A DNA stretch of 6,984 nucleotides, taken from assembly GCA_002746395.1 (NCBI GenBank), contig NVXA01000003.1, positions 47,256 through 54,239 of the forward strand. The letters run 5' to 3'. Below, in pieces: positions 1 to 5,783 of this stretch. Source of the DNA: Paracoccaceae bacterium (GTDB lineage: Bacteria > Pseudomonadota > Alphaproteobacteria > Rhodobacterales > Rhodobacteraceae). Numbering within the stretch: position 1 is the first letter of the stretch; each line of letters begins with the position of its first letter. Both the position numbers and the translations under genes were made by a program. Below the pieces are notes generated by a model. It did no database searches. It saw only the letters and a program-made list of their open reading frames with translations, and was not told the origin of the DNA.

Positions 1-576
1 ACCCTTTGCGTTCTTGGTCCGCTTACCAACATCGCGTTGGCCATGATCCGCGAACCTAAAATCATCCCGCGCATTGCTGAAATAGTGCTGATGGGCGGTG
101 GTTGTTTTGAGGGTGGCAACACCACCCCCGCTGCCGAGTTCAATATCTACGTCGACCCCCACGCCGCCAAAACGGTGTTCGCGGCGGGCGTGCCGATCAC
201 CATGTTCCCGCTTGATGTGACGCACAAAGCGTTAACAACACATAAACGGGTCGAACAATTCAGGGCGATGGGCACAAAAGCAGGCGTTGCCACCGCAGAA
301 CTCCTCGATTTTTTTGAACGTTTCGATGAAGAAAAATACGGCACCGATGGTGGCCCGCTGCATGACCCCAACGTCATCGCGTGGCTGTTGAAGCCCGAAC
401 TTTACACGGGTCGTCACATCAACGTCGAAATCGAAACCGCCTCCGAATTAACCATGGGCATGACCGTCGCTGATTGGTGGGGCGTTACGGATCGGCCTAA
501 AAACGCGTATTTTGTGCGCGATTTGGACGCTGACGGCTTTTATAACTTGCTAGTGGAGCGGATTGGCACGTTGTAG
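1..576 (+). CDS. Nucleoside hydrolase (IUNH family), C-terminal part
   Basis: Ribonucleoside hydrolase that cleaves the N-glycosidic bond of nucleosides to free base and ribose, a cytoplasmic salvage step. The reading frame is open from base 1 (codons begin LCVLGPLTNIALA), so the gene starts upstream; the ATG at 37 is internal. About 191 residues are present against roughly 310 for the family, so the N-terminal DTDPG-type calcium-binding motif lies outside. Visible active-site residues, aligned by me to the Crithidia enzyme: Asn160 (118-120), Glu166 (136-138) and Asn168 (142-144) in NTTPAAEFN, and the catalytic-region His241 followed by Asp in LHDP (361-366). The C-terminal segment with TMGMTVADWWG is typical. 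Nothing looks broken. Substrate preference (inosine, uridine, other) cannot be told from this part. The gene ends at TAG 574-576, and no clear rho-independent terminator follows. Confidence 0.95.
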   Translation, partial: TLCVLGPLTNIALAMIREPKIIPRIAEIVLMGGGCFEGGNTTPAAEFNIYVDPHAAKTVFAAGVPITMFPLDVTHKALTTHKRVEQFRAMGTKAGVATAELLDFFERFDEEKYGTDGGPLHDPNVIAWLLKPELYTGRHINVEIETASELTMGMTVADWWGVTDRPKNAYFVRDLDADGFYNLLVERIGTL

Positions 577-593
577 CCCTTGACTCCGCTGGC

Positions 594-622
594 TTGAGGC
601 AACAAATGCGCTGTGATACAAT
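594..622 (+). promoter_or_regulatory. Predicted sigma-70 promoter for the rsfS operon
   Basis: A -35 element TTGAGG (594-599) is separated by exactly 17 bases from a -10 element TACAAT (617-622), which is preceded by an extended -10 TG (614-615). The -10 matches TATAAT in five of six positions and the -35 matches TTGACA in four of six. Transcription would start near 629. This is the best promoter-like arrangement in the window and lies between the nucleoside hydrolase stop and rsfS. A GANTC site (GACTC, 582-586) sits just upstream of the -35. The assignment is by pattern only. Confidence 0.5.
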
Positions 623-634
623 TATACACATGTA

Positions 635-649
635 GCGCCACGGTGGCGC
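635..649 (+). repeat. Short perfect inverted repeat in the rsfS leader
   Basis: GCGCCAC, one base, then GTGGCGC: perfect seven-base arms that can form a six-pair GC-rich stem with a CGG loop. It begins about six bases after the transcription start predicted from the -10 at 617-622, so it would be a 5'-terminal mRNA hairpin. It is followed by AAAGAATT rather than a T-run, so it is not a classical terminator. Confidence 0.55.
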
Positions 650-657
650 AAAGAATT

Positions 658-673
658 AGGAGGACATTGTCCT
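658..673 (+). promoter_or_regulatory. Strong Shine-Dalgarno within an inverted repeat upstream of rsfS
   Basis: AGGAGG (658-663) is the strongest ribosome-binding sequence in the window. Its second half is the left arm of AGGAC-ATT-GTCCT (661-673), a perfect five-pair dyad that could fold over the SD. The SD is 35 bases before the first in-frame ATG of rsfS (699), too far for direct use, but eight bases before an in-frame CTG (672). It therefore bears directly on which start rsfS uses. Confidence 0.6.
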
Positions 674-698
674 GTCCGATAATGTTGATGCGGCGAAA

Positions 699-1094
699 AT
701 GACCGCAAATTCCGCAAATACCACCCTTGGTAAAAGCGGTGACAAATCCGAAAGCGATGCGATGCTCGCGCGGATTCTCAAATTGCTTGACGAAAGCAAA
801 GCCGAAGATATTGTGACCATTCCGTTGCAAGGAAAATCCGAGATGGCCGACAATATGGTTATCGCTTCGGGTCGTTCCTCGCGGCAGGTGTCGGCGCTGG
901 CTGAACAGTTGTACCGGCTGATCAAAGAAGAAACCGGCATCATTTGTCGTACCGAAGGTAAACAATCCGGTGACTGGGTTTTGCTGGATTGCGGCGATGC
1001 TGTCGTGCATATCTTCCGCCCCGAAGTCCGCGATTTCTATCAGCTTGAAAAGATGTGGCTGACAGCCGGTGGTGATCAGCCCGAAGAAGACTGA
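699..1094 (+). CDS. rsfS: Ribosomal silencing factor RsfS
   Basis: RsfS (Iojap/YbeB family) binds ribosomal protein uL14 on the free 50S subunit and blocks joining with 30S, silencing translation under nutrient limitation. From ATG 699 the product has 131 residues. The conserved domain runs from about residue 22 to 122, with the signatures DNMVIASGRSSRQV (51-64) and GDWVLLDCGDAVVHIFRPEV followed by RDFYQLEKMW (91-120). The first ~20 residues are a polar, Ser/Asn-rich extension compared with the ~105-residue E. coli protein. The start is uncertain: no SD lies close to ATG 699, whereas AGGAGG at 658-663 is ideally placed for an in-frame CTG at 672, which would add nine residues (N-terminus MSDNVDAAK). 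A tiny ORF in another frame ends at TGA 700-702, overlapping this ATG. The stop is one base before the rlmH start, so the two are surely co-transcribed. Confidence 0.95.
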   Translation: MTANSANTTLGKSGDKSESDAMLARILKLLDESKAEDIVTIPLQGKSEMADNMVIASGRSSRQVSALAEQLYRLIKEETGIICRTEGKQSGDWVLLDCGDAVVHIFRPEVRDFYQLEKMWLTAGGDQPEED

Positions 1095-1095
1095 T

Positions 1096-1566
1096 ATGCG
1101 TGTCACCTTATGCGTTGTTGGCCGCTTGCGGGCAGGGCCGGAACGCGATCTTATTGACGATTACTTAACACGGTTTGACCGTACGGGCCGCGCGCTTGGC
1201 CTTGGCCCAGCTTCGGTGATCGAGGTCGAGGATAAAAAAGGTGGCGGCTCGGCCGCAGAAGCCGTGCTTTTGCGCAAAAGCATCCCCGACGGCGCGTTTC
1301 TTGTGACAATGGACGAGCGTGGCCGCGTGATGACTTCGCCCGAATTCGCCAACAAGCTGGCCGGATGGCGTGACAACAGCCAGCGCGATCTGGCGATTGT
1401 GATTGGTGGCGCGGACGGTATCGCCCCTGAGCTGCGCGCCGAGGCGGATTTCTCCCTATCATTTGGCAAAATGGTCTGGCCACACATGCTGGCGCGGGTA
1501 ATGTTAAGCGAACAACTCTATCGCGCCGCGACGATTTTGTCCGGCGGCCCCTATCACCGCGCTTGA
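1096..1566 (+). CDS. rlmH: 23S rRNA (pseudouridine-1915-N3) methyltransferase RlmH
   Basis: SPOUT-class methyltransferase that uses S-adenosylmethionine to methylate pseudouridine 1915 in helix 69 of 23S rRNA, acting as a homodimer on assembled 70S ribosomes. The 156-residue product matches the usual length (E. coli 155). Visible are the N-terminal strand MRVTLCVVGRL, the DERG turn (73-76), the glycine-rich SAM-binding loop GGADG (104-108) and the C-terminal knot segment ending GGPYHRA (150-156), whose Tyr-His-Arg tail is characteristic. An upstream in-frame ATG at 1069 would lie inside rsfS and add nine residues unlike the family, so ATG 1096 is preferred; a purine-rich GAAGAAG at 1083-1089 serves as SD. 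It starts one base after the rsfS stop, the common rsfS-rlmH pair. Sixty bases separate it from gpmI. Confidence 0.97.
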   Translation: MRVTLCVVGRLRAGPERDLIDDYLTRFDRTGRALGLGPASVIEVEDKKGGGSAAEAVLLRKSIPDGAFLVTMDERGRVMTSPEFANKLAGWRDNSQRDLAIVIGGADGIAPELRAEADFSLSFGKMVWPHMLARVMLSEQLYRAATILSGGPYHRA

Positions 1567-1571
1567 TTACT

Positions 1572-1585
1572 TGCGCTTGGGCGCA
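1572..1585 (+). repeat. Small hairpin between rlmH and gpmI
   Basis: TGCGC-TTGG-GCGCA forms a five-pair stem with a four-base loop just after the rlmH stop. No run of T follows (CACGATCTTAAAT), so it is at most a weak pause or mRNA-processing site and not a convincing terminator. The rest of the 60-base gap holds the palindrome GGTTAACC (1602-1609) and the gpmI SD GGAGG (1616-1620). Confidence 0.35.
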
Positions 1586-1626
1586 CACGATCTTAAATAA
1601 GGGTTAACCAAAACCGGAGGGCCACC

Positions 1627-3150
1627 ATGCCTGCACCAAAACCCGTAGTTCTATGTATTCTTGATGGTTGGGGCCTGCGCGAGAACCGCGAAAACAACGC
1701 GGTTGCGCTGGCGCACACTCCGAATTTTGACCGGATCATGGCGGAGTGCCCTAACGCGACATTAACAGCAAGCGGTCCTGATGTTGGCCTGCCTGAAGGC
1801 CAGATGGGCAATTCCGAGGTTGGCCACACCAATATCGGCGCGGGCCGTGTTGTCTGGATGGATCTGCCAAAGATTAACAAGGCAATAACGGATGGGACGT
1901 TCCAGACAAACGCCGCACTGTTGCGCTTTGCCGCGACGCTGAAAAAGACGGGCGGCGTGGCGCACATCGCCGGTCTTGCCTCCCCTGGTGGTGTGCATGC
2001 GCACCAAAACCATATCGTCGAAGTTGCCAAAGTGTTAACCGGCGTGGGCGTTCCAGTGGTGTTGCACGCGTATCTAGATGGTCGCGATGTGGCCCCGAAA
2101 AGTGCCGACCAACAAATTGCCAAACTGGTTAACGACCTGCCTTCAGGCGCGAAAATCGGCACGGTTTGCGGGCGTTTCTTTGCGATGGATCGCGACAACC
2201 GTTGGGACCGCGTTCAAGCCGCTTTTGACGTTATGACAACGGGCAAAGGCAAAGCCGCGGATACCGCACTTGATGCGATTAACGCCGCTTACGCGATTGG
2301 CGAAACCGACGAGTTCGTCTCGCCAACGGCAATCGGGGATTACAGCGGTATGAGCGACAACGACGGTTTACTGTTCGTTAACTTCCGCGCGGACCGCGCT
2401 CGCGAAATTCTGGCGGCACTGGCTGATCCGGCGTTTGATGCCTTTGATGCCTCGGCCCGTCCGAAATTTGCTGCCGTCTGCGGGATGGTCGAATATTCAA
2501 CCAAGCATAACGCCTATATAGACGTGATGTTTCCGTCTGAAGAAATCGTTAACACGCTTGGGCATTGGGTTTCCAGCCATAGGAAAACTCAATACCGGCT
2601 GGCAGAAACCGAAAAATACCCGCATGTAACCTTCTTCATGAACGGTGGCGAGGAAACCCCCGAAGCTGGCGAGGACCGATACGTTGCCCCCAGCCCCAAG
2701 GTTAAAACCTACGATATGCAGCCTGAAATGTCGGCAGCCGAGGTCACCGACCATCTGGTTGATGCGATAAACGGGCAGACCTACGATTTGATAATCGTCA
2801 ATTTCGCCAACCCCGATATGGTTGGCCATACAGGTGATTTGCAAGCTGCGATGGAGGCCTGCGAAGCGGTAGACGAAGGCGTTGGCAAAGCGCTTGTCGC
2901 GCTGAAAAGCGTTGGCGGCGCGATGATCCTGACGGCAGACCACGGCAATTGCGAAACGATGGTGGACCCGATAACGGGCGGCCCACACACCGCGCACACG
3001 CTAAATCCGGTTCCCGTGGTGCTGATCGGCGGCCCGTTGGGCGCCAAAATGCGTAGCGGGGGGCGGTTGGGGGATCTCGCGCCAAGCCTGCTGCAATTGA
3101 TGGAATTACCCGTCCCTAAGGAAATGACGGGCCAATCCCTGATCGTTTAG
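1627..3150 (+). CDS. gpmI: 2,3-bisphosphoglycerate-independent phosphoglycerate mutase
   Basis: Cytoplasmic glycolytic and gluconeogenic enzyme interconverting 3- and 2-phosphoglycerate through a phosphoserine intermediate, with two Mn ions; member of the alkaline phosphatase superfamily. The 507 residues match the family length. Metal and catalytic motifs all seem present: LDGWG with Asp13, GNSEVGH with the phosphorylated Ser63, GGVHAHQNH with His124, DGRDVAPKSA (151-160), the substrate arginines in GRFFAMDRD and NFRADR (182-190, 252-257), NPDMVGHTGD with Asp397 and His401, TADHGN with Asp438 and His439, and HTAHT with His457. The start ATG 1627 has a GGAGG six bases upstream. It follows rlmH in the same direction and probably shares its promoter at 594-622. 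No sign of damage or foreign origin. Confidence 0.98.
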   Translation: MPAPKPVVLCILDGWGLRENRENNAVALAHTPNFDRIMAECPNATLTASGPDVGLPEGQMGNSEVGHTNIGAGRVVWMDLPKINKAITDGTFQTNAALLRFAATLKKTGGVAHIAGLASPGGVHAHQNHIVEVAKVLTGVGVPVVLHAYLDGRDVAPKSADQQIAKLVNDLPSGAKIGTVCGRFFAMDRDNRWDRVQAAFDVMTTGKGKAADTALDAINAAYAIGETDEFVSPTAIGDYSGMSDNDGLLFVNFRADRAREILAALADPAFDAFDASARPKFAAVCGMVEYSTKHNAYIDVMFPSEEIVNTLGHWVSSHRKTQYRLAETEKYPHVTFFMNGGEETPEAGEDRYVAPSPKVKTYDMQPEMSAAEVTDHLVDAINGQTYDLIIVNFANPDMVGHTGDLQAAMEACEAVDEGVGKALVALKSVGGAMILTADHGNCETMVDPITGGPHTAHTLNPVPVVLIGGPLGAKMRSGGRLGDLAPSLLQLMELPVPKEMTGQSLIV

Positions 3151-3290
3151 GCGGATAACTGCGCGATGAAGTGAAGAAAATGTGATTAGAATGCACTTAA
3201 AGGCTGGTGCAGAAACGCAGGAAAGGTTCTATATAGGCCTTAGTCTCGCGTCAGATTCCCGTTTCGGGCGAAATTATAGGATGTAGTTGA
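3151..3290 (+). promoter_or_regulatory. Intergenic region upstream of the S41 peptidase gene
   Basis: These 140 bases contain no credible ORF. Elements seen: a TATATA (3230-3235) that could be a -10 but has no good -35 at the right distance; the nine-mer ATATAGGCC (3231-3239), which recurs upstream of the MoxR gene; a GANTC site GATTC (3254-3258); a small CCCG-TTT-CGGG hairpin (3258-3268) without a T-run; and a weak SD TAGGA (3277-3281) nine bases before the ATG. It probably carries a promoter for the peptidase and rppH, but I cannot place it firmly. No terminator for gpmI is evident. Confidence 0.3.
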
Positions 3291-4613
3291 ATGAAAAAGA
3301 TTCTCTTAGGAACAGTAGCCGGTGCCGTTGTTGGTCTGGTTATCGCCGTACAAGTTTCCGGCCCGATCACAGCGCAAGAGAATGACCGCCTCCAAACCAC
3401 CTATGAACAGCTTGACCTGTTTGGCGATATTTTTGAACGCATCCGTTCGACATACGTTGAAGAAGTCGATGATGTGGCCCTGATCGAGGCGGCGATTAAC
3501 GGAATGTTAACCTCGCTTGATCCCCACTCCAGCTATCTGCCGCCCAAGGATTACGACGAAATGCAAGTCGAAACCCGTGGTGAATTCGGCGGCCTTGGCA
3601 TCGAGGTGACGCAGGAAGACGGCTTTGTGAAAGTCGTCTCGCCGATTGATGATACGCCTGCATACCGTGCTGGCCTTGAAGCGGGTGATTTCATCACCCA
3701 AATCGACGGTGAAAGTGTACTTGGACTGACACTGAATCAGGCCGTTGATATGATGCGCGGTGAAGTTGGTGAAGAAATCGTGCTGACGATTTTCCGCGAA
3801 GGTACGGACGAACCGTTCGATGTGACGATTGTGCGCGACATCATCAAACTAACGGCTGTTAAAGTCCGCACCGAGGGGCGCGCGATTGTGCTGCGGATCA
3901 CCTCGTTTACAGAAAAAACCTACTCGAACCTCGCTGAAGGTATAGCCGAGGAAGTAGAGGCAAACGGTGGCGTTGATAACATCGACGGCTTTATTCTTGA
4001 CCTTCGCAACAACCCCGGTGGCCTGCTTAGCCAAGCGATCGCGGTTTCCGATGCGTTCCTTGATGCGGGTGAAATTGTTTCAACCCGTGGCCGTAATGTT
4101 GAAGACAGCGATCGTTTCAACGCCCGAGATGGCGATTTGGCCGAAGGTAAACCGATTGTTATTCTTATCAACGGCGGTTCTGCCTCGGCATCCGAAATCG
4201 TGGCGGGCGCGTTGCAAGACCACCGCCGTGCGATTGTGGTTGGTACGAAAAGCTTTGGCAAAGGGTCTGTTCAAACGATCATGCCAATCGCCGGGGATGG
4301 TGCAATGCGCCTGACGACGGCACGCTATTACACACCGTCTGGTCGCTCCATTCAGTCTTTGGGGATTACGCCTGACATTCTGGTAGAGCAACGACCAAAG
4401 GTTGAAGATGACGAGGGCAGTGAAACCCGTCGCGGCCGCTCCGAAGCGGACCTGCGTGGGGCATTGAATAACGATTCCTTGACCGAAGAAGAAATCCAGC
4501 AGCTAGAAGCAGAACGCGCGGAGCAAGAAGAAGTCGCCGCGCGCCGTGCCGAGGATTATCAATTGTCTTACGGCTTGGATATTCTGCGCGGGCTGAACGT
4601 GCTGGCCAAATAA
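3291..4613 (+). CDS. ctpA: S41 family C-terminal processing peptidase (CtpA/Prc type)
   Basis: Exported serine protease that cleaves substrates from their C-termini in the periplasm, typically acting on envelope or peptidoglycan-related proteins. The 440 residues carry a lysine-led hydrophobic signal sequence or anchor (1 to about 28, ending near TAQ), an N-terminal helical part (30-90), a PDZ domain with GEFGGLGIEV (about 97-185) that recognises C-termini, and the S41 protease core. The core shows DGFILDLRNNPGG (232-244), nucleophile Ser299 within GGSASASEI (295-303), general base Lys324 in FGKGSVQ, and Gln328 four residues on; the 25-residue Ser-Lys spacing fits the family dyad. A charged Glu/Arg-rich helix (about 397-422) precedes the C-terminus. 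rppH follows four bases after the stop. In vivo substrates cannot be deduced; the EnvC/LytM gene that I would expect next to it is absent here. Confidence 0.95.
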   Translation: MKKILLGTVAGAVVGLVIAVQVSGPITAQENDRLQTTYEQLDLFGDIFERIRSTYVEEVDDVALIEAAINGMLTSLDPHSSYLPPKDYDEMQVETRGEFGGLGIEVTQEDGFVKVVSPIDDTPAYRAGLEAGDFITQIDGESVLGLTLNQAVDMMRGEVGEEIVLTIFREGTDEPFDVTIVRDIIKLTAVKVRTEGRAIVLRITSFTEKTYSNLAEGIAEEVEANGGVDNIDGFILDLRNNPGGLLSQAIAVSDAFLDAGEIVSTRGRNVEDSDRFNARDGDLAEGKPIVILINGGSASASEIVAGALQDHRRAIVVGTKSFGKGSVQTIMPIAGDGAMRLTTARYYTPSGRSIQSLGITPDILVEQRPKVEDDEGSETRRGRSEADLRGALNNDSLTEEEIQQLEAERAEQEEVAARRAEDYQLSYGLDILRGLNVLAK

Positions 4614-4617
4614 CCGG

Positions 4618-5106
4618 ATGACTGACGAGGAACTCGCAGCACTGCCCTATCGCCCGAATGTCGGGTTGATGGTGCTAAACGCACAGGGGCAGGTCTTCAC
4701 GGGCCAACGCCTCGATTACCTCGGCGCGGCTTGGCAGATGCCACAAGGTGGTATTGATGTGGGCGAGGATGCCGAAGTTGCGGCGTACCGCGAATTGCGC
4801 GAAGAAACCGGCATTTCGGCTGAGATGGTTAATATTTTGGCGCAATCATCCGATTGGATTTCTTATGATTTTCCCGTGGAATTGGCGAAAAAGCTGTGGA
4901 AGGGCGGATATCGCGGCCAAAAGCAGCGCTGGTTCCTGATGCGCTTCAGCGGGCTTGATAGCCAGATCAACATCGAAACCGAAGAACCCGAATTCGCGGC
5001 GTGGCGCTGGATGTCCCCAAACGAACTGCTAGACAATATCGTGCCGTTCAAACGGTCGGTTTATGAACAGGTCCTTAACGAGTTTAGCGACTATCTGAAG
5101 CCCTAA
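4618..5106 (+). CDS. rppH: RNA pyrophosphohydrolase RppH
   Basis: Nudix hydrolase that removes pyrophosphate from the 5'-triphosphate end of mRNAs, producing the monophosphate that stimulates RNase E-dependent decay; cytoplasmic and Mg-dependent. The 162-residue protein opens with the RppH signature YRPNVGLMVLN (11-21) and WQMPQGGI (39-46). The Nudix box is complete: Gly44, Glu50, then Arg58-Glu59-Leu60, Glu62-Glu63 and Gly65-Ile66, exactly the GX5EX7REUXEEXGU spacing. QKQRWFLMRF (101-110) and FKRSVYEQV (144-152) also match the family, and distinguish it from other small Nudix proteins. ATG 4618 lies four bases after the ctpA TAA with no recognisable SD, which suggests translational coupling. 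Its TAA (5104-5106) overlaps the stop codon of the convergent DUF1285 gene. Confidence 0.96.
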   Translation: MTDEELAALPYRPNVGLMVLNAQGQVFTGQRLDYLGAAWQMPQGGIDVGEDAEVAAYRELREETGISAEMVNILAQSSDWISYDFPVELAKKLWKGGYRGQKQRWFLMRFSGLDSQINIETEEPEFAAWRWMSPNELLDNIVPFKRSVYEQVLNEFSDYLKP

Positions 5107-5684
5107 AGCTCGGCTAGTGGAATGAACGGGAAGAACACGCCAGACGACCAAACGCCGAACCATTCAACCCCATCAACCATCCCCGGCTCGCCCTGATCCA
5201 CAAGGCGATAGAAACTTTTACGATCTATTAACGCTTCAAGATTGGTGCGGACCAGAACGTATGGTGATGGTTCCCCGTGGTCAGGGTCCAGAACGATCCT
5301 GATAGGGTTATCCGGCCCCGCTTGCACGGTGTCACCGACGTTCGTGGTGAAGGTAATAACCTTATCCGCCACGTCGAAATCCACAGCCACAAAAGGCGCA
5401 TCGTCAACTTTGATGCCTACTTTTTCAACGGGTGTCACCAGAAAGTACTCGTCACCATCCTTACGAATAATGGTCGAGAAAAGCTTAACCAATCGTTTAC
5501 GACCAATCGGCGTGCCAAGGTAAAACCACGTTCCGTCCCGCGCGATCCGCATATCCAGATCGCCGCAAAACGGCGGGTTCCACAAATGGACGGGGGCAGG
5601 GCCTTGGCCCTTGGCGGCCTTGGTCGCAGCGGATGCGATGGTGTCCGCGTTGGCACTCACAGATTTCTGATCGGAATCGGACAT
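5103..5684 (-). CDS. DUF1285 family protein
   Basis: Conserved proteobacterial protein of unknown function; no reaction can be assigned. The start ATG (complement of 5682-5684) gives 193 residues beginning MSDSDQKSVS. The frame stays open to 5759, but the extra N-terminal residues look unlike any protein start and would use most of the intergenic region. The Ala/Ser-rich first 28 residues look disordered; the domain follows with PVHLWNPPFCGDLDMRI (31-47), DGTWFYLGTPIGRKRLVKLF (50-69), DGDEYFLVTPVEKVGI (76-91) and a C-terminal EWFGVWSSGVFFPF (174-187). No signal peptide or membrane segment is seen, so it is probably cytoplasmic. It is divergent from the MoxR gene and convergent with rppH, overlapping the latter by four bases at the stop codons. 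Confidence 0.9.
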   Translation of the reverse strand: MSDSDQKSVSANADTIASAATKAAKGQGPAPVHLWNPPFCGDLDMRIARDGTWFYLGTPIGRKRLVKLFSTIIRKDGDEYFLVTPVEKVGIKVDDAPFVAVDFDVADKVITFTTNVGDTVQAGPDNPIRIVLDPDHGEPSPYVLVRTNLEALIDRKSFYRLVDQGEPGMVDGVEWFGVWSSGVFFPFIPLAEL

Positions 5685-5783
5685 TATCCACTGCCTTATT
5701 ATGTTTTGCTGTATTAAGATAAGTACGCATATAGGCCGTTGCAATCCAGCCATCGGCAATAATCATTTGGTAAAGGGGTGGTC
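5685..5783. promoter_or_regulatory. Divergent control region between DUF1285 and moxR-like gene
   Basis: Ninety-nine bases separate two divergent start codons, so promoters for both should lie here. An imperfect dyad GCCGnTG...CAnCGGC spans 5735-5757 (six of seven outer pairs) and overlaps the palindrome TTGCAA (5739-5744); it could be an operator but is short. For the + direction, TTGCTG (5706-5711), 16 bases, CATATA (5728-5733) is a weak promoter candidate. The MoxR gene has an SD AAGGGG at 5773-5778. No T-run hairpin is seen. Confidence 0.4.
5716..5744 (-). promoter_or_regulatory. Candidate promoter for the DUF1285 gene
   Basis: On the minus strand TTGCAA (5744-5739) is followed after 17 bases by TATCTT (5721-5716). 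Each hexamer matches the sigma-70 consensus at four of six positions. Transcription would start near 5709, giving a leader of about 25 bases before ATG 5684. Pattern evidence only, in AT-rich DNA where such matches arise easily. Confidence 0.3.

Noticed and set aside
612..630. CRP- or FNR-like site TGTG...CACA over the -10 region
   Set aside because: The arms are only four bases and are 11 bases apart, not the spacing of CRP (TGTGA-N6-TCACA) or FNR sites.
635..649. Rho-independent terminator for the nucleoside hydrolase gene
   Set aside because: The hairpin is followed by AAAGAATT, not a T-run, and lies downstream of the predicted promoter for rsfS.
540..1106. Long minus-strand ORF (188 codons) across rsfS and its leader
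   Set aside because: It is the antisense of a clear rsfS gene and of its promoter region. Its product resembles no family I know and it has no start context.
1572..1585. Terminator between rlmH and gpmI
   Set aside because: Stem of only five pairs and no T-run; gpmI is more likely in the same transcript.
1151..1588. Minus-strand ORFs inside rlmH
   Set aside because: Arg-rich antisense translation of a conserved RlmH coding sequence, a usual artefact of GC-rich third positions.
2497..2997. Minus-strand ORF of 166 codons inside gpmI
   Set aside because: Shadow of gpmI; the sense frame carries all iPGM motifs and the antisense product is low in sense.
3151..3290. Decayed envC or a small gene in the gpmI-ctpA gap
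   Set aside because: All frames have early stops, and no stretch resembles a LytM or coiled-coil segment; it is best read as non-coding.
5277..5717. Plus-strand ORF of 146 codons across DUF1285
   Set aside because: Antisense of the DUF1285 gene, which has the recognisable family motifs.
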